Origin: Candidatus Marisimplicoccus framensis | GTDB taxonomy: Bacteria > Bacteroidota > Bacteroidia > Flavobacteriales > Flavobacteriaceae | NCBI GenBank assembly: GCA_905182065.1 | Contig: CAJIZN010000001.1 | Span: forward strand, 1,046,403-1,110,402 | DNA length: 64,000 nucleotides | Direction: 5' to 3' | Shown here: piece by piece, positions 45,313-53,477 of the stretch | Numbering within the stretch: the stretch's first letter is position 1 | Layout of the letters: every line of letters begins with the position of its first letter | Made by a program: the position numbers and the translations under genes | The notes under the pieces: model-generated | Database searches by the model: none | What the model was told of the DNA's origin: nothing | What the model saw: only the letters and a program-made list of their open reading frames with translations

Positions 45313-47554
45313 ATGTTAGAAGATAACAAATCTTATCTAAAAGATCTTAACGAAGCTCAACTAAATGCAGTGATTAAAACTGATGGACCCTCAATGGTTA
45401 TTGCGGGTGCTGGATCAGGAAAAACTAGAGTTCTAACCTATAAAATTGTTCATCTTGTAAACAATGGTGTTGACCCATTTGAAATTTTAGCTTTGACATT
45501 TACTAATAAAGCTGCAAGAGAGATGAAGCTCAGAATATCATCTATGATTGGCGAGAGTGAATCAAAGAATATATGGATGGGAACATTTCACTCTGTTTTT
45601 GCTAAAATTTTAAGATTTGAAGCTCATAAAATAGGTTTTACATCAGACTTTACAATTTATGATGTTCAAGACTCAGAAAGACTTATATCTTCAATTATTA
45701 AAGAAAAAAACTTAGATAAAGACGTTTACAGAACTAAATCAATTAGGAACAGAATATCATCATTAAAAAATAATTTTATAACTGTAACTGGATATTTTTC
45801 AAACAGTGAATTGGTTGACTCAGATAATATTTCAAGAAAACCTGAAACCGGGAATATTTACAAAGAATATAACGAGAGATTAGTTAAATCTAATTCTATG
45901 GATTTTGATGATTTATTAATGAAAACTAATGAATTGTTAAACAATCATCCAGAAGTATTAGCAAAATATCAAGAAAAGTTCAAGTATATTCTTGTAGATG
46001 AATATCAAGACACCAACAATTCTCAGTACCTAATTGTAAAGTCATTATCAGATAAATATCAAAATATTTGTGTTGTTGGTGATGATGCTCAAAGTATCTA
46101 TTCATTTAGAGGTGCTAATATCAATAATATCATAAATTTTAGAAATGATTATGATAGTGTTGAAATATTTAGACTTGAACAAAACTATAGATCAACAAAA
46201 AATATTGTTAATGCTGCAAATTCAGTAATTGATCACAATAAAAATAAAATTGACAAAGAAGTTTGGACTGATAACGATTTTGGAGATAGACTTGAAATTT
46301 CATCAAATCAGTCAGATATTGGAGAGGCTAGGGGACTATGTCAAAAAATCACATCTCTTAACAATACAAGCTTTTCAGATATTGCTATTCTTTACAGAAC
46401 CAATGCTCAATCAAGACCAATTGAAGATTCCTTAAGGTTAAACAAAATACCTTATCAAATTTTTGGAGGCGTATCATTTTATAATAGAAAAGAAATTAAA
46501 GATGTTTTAGCTTATTTAAGAGTTATCATTAATAGTAGTGATGAAGAAAGCTTAAAAAGAGTAATAAACTATCCTGCAAGAGGAATAGGTCAAGTAACAA
46601 TTAATAAAATAATTTTAGCTGCTCAAAAATATAAATTAACATTATATGAGACTATTAAAAAACATAAAGAACTGTCGATTGACTTTTCAAGTTCTGTTTC
46701 AATAAAACTTCAAAATTTTATTGATCTTATAGATGTTTTAAAAATAGAAAATCAAAAATTAAATGCTTTTGACTTAACTAAAGAGGTTATTGATAAGGTA
46801 AGAATCATAGATGACTTAAAAAAGGATGAATCACCTGAGGGTATTTCAAGAATTGAGAATGTTCAAGAATTATTAAATGGTATTAGAGATTTTATAGAAG
46901 ATCAAAAAGAGCTTGTTGAATCAAATGATAACTTATCTGAATTTTTATCTACTGTTTCTTTATCAACTGATTTTGATAATAATAATCCTGATGAAGATAA
47001 AGTGTCGTTAATGACACTTCATCTTTCTAAAGGGCTAGAATTTAAGCATGTGTTTATTGTTGGTTTAGAAGAGGATTTATTTCCATCTGCACTTAGCTAT
47101 AATACAAGATCGGAACTAGAAGAAGAAAGGAGATTATTCTATGTTGGTATTACTAGAGCTAAGGAAAATCTTTATTTGTCCTACGCTAATTCAAGATATA
47201 GATGGGGTAAGTTAATTTACTGTGAGGAAAGCAGGTTTTTAAATGAAATTGATAAAGAATTTGTTAAAGTTATTAAGCCTAACAATTTCAAGCCGTCAAT
47301 TTCAGATTATCCTAAAAAAAATATTATATATAATTCTAATTCGAATTTAAAAAGAATTTCAAAAAACACCTCTATAAATACAAATATCAAAATTAATGTA
47401 TCAATTGGAGATAATGTTACTCATGAAAAGTTTGGTTTGGGTCAATGTCATTAACATTGAAGGAAACGGAAATGACACAAAAGCTACTGTTAAGTTTAAG
47501 AAATTTGGTGAAAAGAACTTACTCCTTAGATTTGCAAAACTAAATAAAGTATAA
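45313..47554 (+). CDS. UvrD/PcrA-type superfamily 1 DNA helicase, 1-base insertion near the 3' end
   Basis: A 3'-5' helicase for repair and replication restart. It contains LNEAQLNAVIKTDGPSMVIAGAGSGKTRVLTYK, TFTNKAAREMK, LVDEYQDTN, GDDAQSIYSFRGA, QNYRSTKNI, LMTLHLSKGLEFKHVFIVGLEEDLFP and RRLFYVGITRAKE. The track ends at 47454 with HEKFGLGQCH; removing the T at 47446 gives FGLGQVINIEGNGNDTKATVKFKKFGEKNLLLRFAKLNKV, the expected UvrD/PcrA C-terminal beta domain, and a stop at 47552-47554. The repaired protein has 746 residues. Confidence 0.95.
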
Positions 47555-47559
47555 AAAAA

Positions 47560-47589
47560 AACGTAACCGAAAAAAGATCCGGTTACGTT
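47560..47589. terminator. Bidirectional intrinsic terminator between uvrD and the OmpA gene
   Basis: A perfect 10-bp stem AACGTAACCG / CGGTTACGTT with a 10-base loop. On the minus strand it is followed by nine T, making it strong for the OmpA gene; on the plus strand it is followed by ATATTTT, weaker for uvrD. Confidence 0.88.
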
Positions 47590-47614
47590 ATATTTTAACT
47601 AATCAATAATTTAT

Positions 47615-48538
47615 TTAGTCAGGTTTGTTTTCTGAGTTAATAGTATTGCTAGGTCCTGTTGCAGGAACATTCATAGACATCCCTTCTTCAATCAAATTAG
47701 CAAACTGGTCTAACTTAGGAAGTACTATAATTCTAGTTCTTCTATTTCTTGCTCTAGTTACACTTGAGTCATTATCAGCAATTGGCATGTGGAAACTTCT
47801 TCCTGAAGCAACTAGTTTAGTTGGATCAACTCCATACTCATTCTCAAGAATTCTTACTACAGATGTAGCTCTTTTAACAGATAAATCCCAATTGTCAACA
47901 ATACCAGGAATAGTTTCAGAAGCTTTTTCTTGATCTATACGTAAATTGTCAGTATGACCCTCTACCATAAACTCAAGATCTGGCTTATCACTAATAACTT
48001 TAGCAATTTTTTCTAAAACATTTCTTGCTCTAGTTGTAACTGTAAAGCTACCACTATTAAATAGTAACTTGTCTGAAATAGATACGTATACAACACCTTT
48101 TTCTACGTTAATTTCAATGTCATCATCACTAAGTGTTCCTAATGAACTTTTGAAACTTTGAACAAGTGCTAAAGTTACAGAATCTCTTCTGGTAACTGCA
48201 TCTTGCATTCTAGTGATGACAAGGTCTTTTTCTTTAATGCTTTCAAGAGATCTCTCAAGGTTATCAGCACCCTTTTGTGTTAGGGTAGTTAGATTACCAA
48301 TGTTATTAATCAAATCTTGATTATTAGCTCTTAAAAACTTATTTTGTTCAGATAATGCATTCAACCTTTCTGATGATGCAGAAAGCTGAGTTTCTGTTGC
48401 ACCAAGTTTAGAAGTTGCGCTATCTAAAAGTTCTTTTGTATTTTGTTGAAGACTTTCTAAGTCAGAGTATCTCTTTTGAGAGACACATGATGACAAAAGT
48501 AAACCTACAACACCTATAATTATTATATTCTTTTTCAT
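47615..48538 (-). CDS. OmpA-family peptidoglycan-binding lipoprotein
   Basis: A 307-residue lipoprotein with signal ending GLLLSSC (Cys18). Residues about 25-115 are a heptad-rich coiled coil (SDLESLQQNTKELLDSATSKL). The C-terminal OmpA domain contains NSGSFTVTTRARNVLEKIAKVI, FMVEGHTDNLRI and the TRARNRRTRI motif that contacts diaminopimelate. It would tether the outer membrane to peptidoglycan. A Gly/Asn/Pro-rich tail follows. It is monocistronic, with the strong terminator directly downstream. Confidence 0.93.
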   Translation of the reverse strand: MKKNIIIIGVVGLLLSSCVSQKRYSDLESLQQNTKELLDSATSKLGATETQLSASSERLNALSEQNKFLRANNQDLINNIGNLTTLTQKGADNLERSLESIKEKDLVITRMQDAVTRRDSVTLALVQSFKSSLGTLSDDDIEINVEKGVVYVSISDKLLFNSGSFTVTTRARNVLEKIAKVISDKPDLEFMVEGHTDNLRIDQEKASETIPGIVDNWDLSVKRATSVVRILENEYGVDPTKLVASGRSFHMPIADNDSSVTRARNRRTRIIVLPKLDQFANLIEEGMSMNVPATGPSNTINSENKPD

Positions 48539-48570
48539 TTCAAAAATGTTGGTTATTAATTAGTCAGCTA

Positions 48571-48578
48571 CAAACTTA
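48571..48578 (-). promoter_or_regulatory. -7 element of the OmpA lipoprotein gene
   Basis: TAAGTTTG on the minus strand matches TAnnTTTG, 32 bases before the ATG. No TTG at canonical spacing. Confidence 0.4.
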
Positions 48579-48602
48579 ATATTTTTATAGTAAATTACTG
48601 TA

Positions 48603-49586
48603 TTACAATTGAAAGAATTTTTTCTTACCTAAAATAAAATAGTTAAACACTATACTATTGATTTTAAAATAATTAGGTTGATTAATTGAGTTATTTCTAT
48701 CTCTCAAAATTGATTTGAGTGAATAAAAATATCCAATATGAGCTTTGTAGACTGATATGAAATTAGAAAACTCACCTTGAAATAAAAATTTATAAGAGGC
48801 TATTATGTCTAGTATTAATCTAATAAAAAGAGTACTTAAAAGACTTTTTAAAGGAAGGTTCTTAGTCAACATAATCAAAGAATTTCTATAGTTAAGATAT
48901 GTTTTTCTTGAGTTCTTCTTAATTGTTGCAGCTCCTACATGAAATACTTTAGATGAGGTTACAGAATAAGAATTATAACCTTGATTAAATGCTCTCCAGC
49001 ATAAATCAATTTCTTCCATATGAGCAAAGAAACTCTTATCAAAACCTCCAATTTTGTAAAAAATCTTTTTGGAAATAAAAAAACATGCTCCAGAAGCCCA
49101 AAATACTTTAGAATCATTGTACTGACCGATATCTTTTTCTAGAGTATTAAAAATCCTACCCCTACAAAATGGATATCCATATTTGTCAATAAATCCTCCT
49201 GAAGCTCCAGCATATTCAAAATATTCAGTATTATTAACATCAAGGATGGTGGGTTGAATAATTGATTCAGGGTGTTTTTTAATTTTCTTTCTTATAGGAT
49301 CTAACCAATTTTCAGTAACAAGAATATCATTATTAATTATACACACATATTCTTCTTCTACCTCTTTTAGTCCTATATTATATCCCTCGGCAAACCCATA
49401 GTTTTTATCTAGTGATATAACCTTTACTTCTGTATAATTATTCCTTACATACAAAACAGACTCATCAGATGAATTATTATCAATTATATAAATAGTAGAA
49501 TTATCAGAGTTTAATATAATCTCATTAAGATATTTTCTTAAAAGATCTAAACCATTCCAGTTAAGAATAACAATTCCAATTTTCAT
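48603..49586 (-). CDS. Family 2 glycosyltransferase
   Basis: A GT-A type glycosyltransferase (327 residues). Residues 1-110 form the nucleotide-sugar domain: GIVILNWNGLDLLRKYL, YIIDNNSSDESV, NYGFAEGYNIGLKE, CIINNDILV (the DxD equivalent is NND). Further on are ASGACFFISKKIFYKIGGFD and FFAHMEEIDLCWRAFNQGY, typical of the rhamnosyltransferase-like GT2 group. A hydrophobic C-terminal part may associate with the membrane. It probably adds a sugar to an envelope polysaccharide, but the acceptor is unknown. It overlaps the HsdR-N gene by 4 bases. Confidence 0.92.
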   Translation of the reverse strand: MKIGIVILNWNGLDLLRKYLNEIILNSDNSTIYIIDNNSSDESVLYVRNNYTEVKVISLDKNYGFAEGYNIGLKEVEEEYVCIINNDILVTENWLDPIRKKIKKHPESIIQPTILDVNNTEYFEYAGASGGFIDKYGYPFCRGRIFNTLEKDIGQYNDSKVFWASGACFFISKKIFYKIGGFDKSFFAHMEEIDLCWRAFNQGYNSYSVTSSKVFHVGAATIKKNSRKTYLNYRNSLIMLTKNLPLKSLLSTLFIRLILDIIASYKFLFQGEFSNFISVYKAHIGYFYSLKSILRDRNNSINQPNYFKINSIVFNYFILGKKKFFQL

Positions 49587-50026
49587 TTTGAATAATTAGT
49601 TAAATCTTTTTCTTGTTTATAATCATTAGTTTTTTCATTGAATTTGAAGTAATAATTTTCAAGTCCATTTGTTAATACAATCCACTTGCTCTTCAATTCT
49701 ATATTATACCTCATCACTTGATCAAAATGATTATTATTAATTTTAATTTCTGATGATTTACATTCAACTAATATCTCAACTTCACCAATAGAGTTATAAA
49801 CGACAATATCATATCTTTTTTGAACCTTGTTGATATAAAACACTTTTTCACAGTTTATGTGAGATGCTTGATAATCTCTTGAAATAATATATTTTATGAA
49901 ATTTTGTCTAACCCATTCCTCAGGTGTTAAGATAATCCACTTCTTTCTTATTTCATCAAAAATGACATTATTCTTGTTTTCTTTTTTAATTTTAAACTCG
50001 AATAAAGGAAGATTTAGTTTTTTCAT
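49583..50026 (-). CDS. Orphan HsdR N-terminal-domain (PD-(D/E)XK) protein
   Basis: A 147-residue stand-alone protein resembling the N-terminal nuclease domain of type I restriction R subunits. The core shows TPEEWVRQNFIKYII, then RYDIVVYNSIGEVEILVECKS, which contains the D...ExK catalytic pattern, and VLTNGLENYYFKF. No helicase, methylase or specificity subunit is nearby, so it is not a restriction system. In Bacteroidota this gene commonly sits beside holA, as here (11-base divergent gap), which hints at a DNA-maintenance role. Function is unproven. Confidence 0.85.
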   Translation of the reverse strand: MKKLNLPLFEFKIKKENKNNVIFDEIRKKWIILTPEEWVRQNFIKYIISRDYQASHINCEKVFYINKVQKRYDIVVYNSIGEVEILVECKSSEIKINNNHFDQVMRYNIELKSKWIVLTNGLENYYFKFNEKTNDYKQEKDLTNYSK

Positions 50027-50037
50027 CTAAATAAATA

Positions 50038-51048
50038 ATGACAGAATATAATAAATTAATTAATGATGTAAACAATGGTAAATTTTCACCTATATATTTA
50101 ATTCATGGTGAAGAGAATTATTTCATTAATAATATTATAGAAAACATTACTAGAAATGTCATTAACGAAACATCAGCTGATTTTGATTTAAAAAAAATAT
50201 ATGGAAAAAAATCAGATGAAAGTCAAGAAAATGATATAATAGATTTTGTAAAAAGATTTCCTTTGAGTGGTGATTATAATTTACTTATAGCTAAAGATTC
50301 TAAAAATATTTCTACAGATTTTAAAAATATAATCTCATATATAGAAAATAATAACCCTAAAACAATTTTAGTTTTATCATTTACTAATAATGTTGATAAA
50401 AGAAAAAAAATATATAAATCATCCCTAAAAAATGGCGTTGTCTTTGAATCAAAAAAAATATACGATAATCAAGTATATAACTGGATTCAGGAACAGTGTA
50501 AATCTAAATCATTAAATCTTCATCCAAATTCTATAAAAATAATAGAAGATTTCACTGGAAATGATCTTTCTCAAATAGATAATGAATTAGAAAAGCTAAA
50601 ACTAAACTCAAATAAAGATGAGATAATAAGACCTGAGGAAGTTGAAAGTATAATTGGTTTTAGTAAAGATTATAACTTCTTTGAGCTAACAAAGGTAATT
50701 GGGAAAAACAATTATAAAAAATCACTAGAATTAGTCTCCTACATGTCAAAAAATACTAAAAAATATCCATTACCCTTAATTATTGGAACAGTCTATACAT
50801 TCTTTAATAAGTTATTTATCTATCATTCTATCGAAAATAAAAATGAAGCCTCTAAAGTTTTAGGTATAAATCCATATTTTATAAATGAGTACAGAGAGGC
50901 TTCAGTCGTTTTTTCGATGAAACGTATATCAAAAATTTTTGGATATCTACTTGAGGCAGATAAAAGAACTAAAGGAATAGAGTTTGATAATAATGATCAA
51001 ATAGGAATTCTAAATGATTTAGTCTATAAAATATTTAAATCAAATTAA
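50038..51048 (+). CDS. holA: DNA polymerase III delta subunit
   Basis: The clamp-loader subunit that opens the beta clamp. The 336-residue protein has the N-terminal [22 protein letters not shown], the middle [22 protein letters not shown], and the C-terminal collar domain with [15 protein letters not shown] and [18 protein letters not shown]. The family is divergent, but these landmarks and the length fit. It overlaps the convergent E1 gene by 9 bases once that gene is read to its true end. Confidence 0.9.
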   Translation: MTEYNKLINDVNNGKFSPIYLIHGEENYFINNIIENITRNVINETSADFDLKKIYGKKSDESQENDIIDFVKRFPLSGDYNLLIAKDSKNISTDFKNIISYIENNNPKTILVLSFTNNVDKRKKIYKSSLKNGVVFESKKIYDNQVYNWIQEQCKSKSLNLHPNSIKIIEDFTGNDLSQIDNELEKLKLNSNKDEIIRPEEVESIIGFSKDYNFFELTKVIGKNNYKKSLELVSYMSKNTKKYPLPLIIGTVYTFFNKLFIYHSIENKNEASKVLGINPYFINEYREASVVFSMKRISKIFGYLLEADKRTKGIEFDNNDQIGILNDLVYKIFKSN

Positions 51049-53440
51049 CTTTTTGTATTTACTAGGGTTTGCTTCATTCATAACAGTATAAACTTCTTCA
51101 AATATATCTTCAAATGAAGGTTTACTAATATAGTCACCATCAGATCCGTATGGCTGGCCTATGCTCTTTAGCAGTTACTAAACATGGCTTACTGTCTAAG
51201 TGCTCATAAATATCTTGACTATTTAATAATTCTTGTAGAATAAAACTAGATCCTCCTCCTGGAACATCCTCATCAATTATCATCAATCTATTAGTCTTAA
51301 TTATACTTTTGGAAATATTTTTTGATAAATCAAAAGGAATTAAACTTTGCAGATCTATTACTTCACAGTCTATATTGAAATTTTGTATTTCTTTAGCAAC
51401 TTTATTAACTATATTGACCGTTGATCCGTAAGACACAAGAGTGATATCATTTCCCTCCTTAAGAACTTCAATTTCTCCAAGTGGCGTTTTAAACTCTCCA
51501 TAATTTATTGGGAGCTTTTCTTTAGTTCTATAACCGTTTAAGGGTTCAATAACTACAGCTGGTTGATCAATATCTAACAGAGAGTTGTAAAAACCTGCAG
51601 CTTTAGTCATATTTCTTGGAGTTAACACAAATATTCCTCTTAAAAAATTTAAAATACCACCTAAAGGTGATCCTGAATGCCATATTCCTTCAAGTCTATG
51701 GCCTCTAGTTCTAACTATTAAGGGAGCTTTTTGACCTCCATGAGTTCTAAAAGTTAATGTAGCAAGATCATCACTTAAGATCTGTAAGGCATATAAAATA
51801 TAATCTAGATATTGAATTTCAGCAATAGGTCTTAAACCTCTCATTGACATTCCAATACCCTGTCCAACAATAGTTGATTCTCTAATACCTGTATCAAATA
51901 CTCTATTCTTCCCATATTTTTTTTGAAGACCTTCTAATCCTTGATTAACATCTCCAATCATTCCAACATCCTCACCAAAAATGAATATTCTATTATTTTT
52001 TTCTAGAAGTTTGTCAAAATTATCTCTAATAATTATTCTTCCATCTACCAATTCATTATCATCAGAGTATATTGGTTTAGAATTATCAATTTCTTTAAGT
52101 ACATCAAAATTAATTGAATATAAATTAGAAGAATATTTTTCTGAAAGAATATTCATATACTTATTCTTCCAGTTAACAAGCTTATTTCTGTCATCTGATT
52201 CACCAGGTTCTAATTTATATGTGATCCTCCTACATATTTTTATTATCTCTGAGAAATTATCATCATCTACATCATTAAACATGTCATTCAGCTTATCTTT
52301 ATTTATCGTGATACTTAAGCTATTTATTGTTTCTATTAAATCTGATTTAGCTTCTTTTATAGGTCTTAAATAAAGATCCCAAGCCAATCTTTTTTCTTCT
52401 TTAACGTAATTTGAAATCTCTTTCTTGATATTGTCTAGTTTTTTCTTTGAAGACAATTTGTTATTAATAATCCACTCTTCAAATTTTTTATTACAGTCAT
52501 TATCAGACTCCCATTTAAGCCTTTCTTCAGTTTTATATCTTTCATGAGACCCTGAAGTAGAGTGTCCAAGAGGTTGAGTCAATTCAGTCACATGTATAAT
52601 TACTGGAATATGGTGATCTCTAGCTATTCTCTCAGCATATGAATATGTTTTAATCAATGATTGATAATCCCATCCTTTAACTTCAAGTATTTCGATTCCA
52701 GAAGATTCAGATGTAACTTTAAACCCAGATAAGGCTTTAGATATACTTTCCTTAGTTGTATGATCTTTATTGTGTACTGATATGCCATAATCATCATCCC
52801 ATATACTTATAACTGCAGGTATTTGAAGTACACCGCAAGCATTAACTGCTTCAAAAAAAACACCTTGACTAGTACTAGCATTTCCAATTGTTCCCCAAAC
52901 TATTTCATTACCATTATTTGAAAATTTCTGTGAGTTATTAACTGTATTATCTCTATATATCTTTGAAGCTAAACCTAATCCAACAAGTCTAGACATTTGA
53001 CTTGCAGTTGGGGAAATATCAGATATATGATTCTTATGTTTTGTTTGATCTATCCAATTATCATTCTCATCAATAGTATGAGTTAAGAAATGACCTGACA
53101 TTTGTCTACCTCCAGACATTCTTTCATAAACTTTATCTGGATGACCATAAAGTGCAGAAAAAATTTCTCTACCAGTAAGTAAATCTTGTGATAATAATAA
53201 TGTTTGATCTCTATAGTATCCTGATCTAAAATCGCCATTTTTAAAAAAATGACTCATTACGATTTGTGGTAATTCTTTTCCATCACCAAAAATTCCAAAT
53301 TTTCCTTTTCCTTGAAGAACTTCACGTCTTCCTTGAACGCTAATTTCACGACTTAAGGATACTGTCCTGTAATCTTCTAATACTTTTTCCTTAAATTTTT
53401 TTAAGCTAATCTCCTCTTTTGTAGAACTAGATATACTCAT
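51040..53440 (-). CDS. Fused alpha/beta 2-oxoacid dehydrogenase E1, 1-base insertion near the 3' end
   Basis: A thiamine-diphosphate E1 component with alpha and beta halves in one chain, probably for branched-chain 2-oxoacids. The alpha half (to about residue 430) shows [22 protein letters not shown] and [13 protein letters not shown], and the beta half has [42 protein letters not shown] and [10 protein letters not shown]. The track ends at 51140 with EHRPAIRI; removing one base (plus-strand T at 51151) gives [41 protein letters not shown], the family C-terminus, and a TGA at 51042-51040. The repaired length is 799 residues. E2 and E3 genes are not in the window. Confidence 0.92.
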
Positions 53441-53448
53441 AGGGACTG

Positions 53449-53456
53449 CAAATTTA
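53449..53456 (-). promoter_or_regulatory. -7 element of the fused E1 gene
   Basis: TAAATTTG on the minus strand matches TAnnTTTG and ends eight bases before the ATG. A TTG lies about 24 bases upstream, slightly beyond the usual range. Confidence 0.45.
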
Positions 53457-53477
53457 CAAATAATTAAATGAACTTAA

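Noticed and set aside
49583-50026. A type I restriction-modification system
   Set aside because: Only an HsdR-N-like domain is present; no helicase part, HsdM or HsdS lies within reach, and the neighbours are GT2 and holA.
51981-52373. 130-residue plus-strand ORF over the E1 gene
   Set aside because: It is antisense to a conserved gene and has the Leu/Ser/Ile-rich composition expected of an antisense frame in AT-rich DNA.
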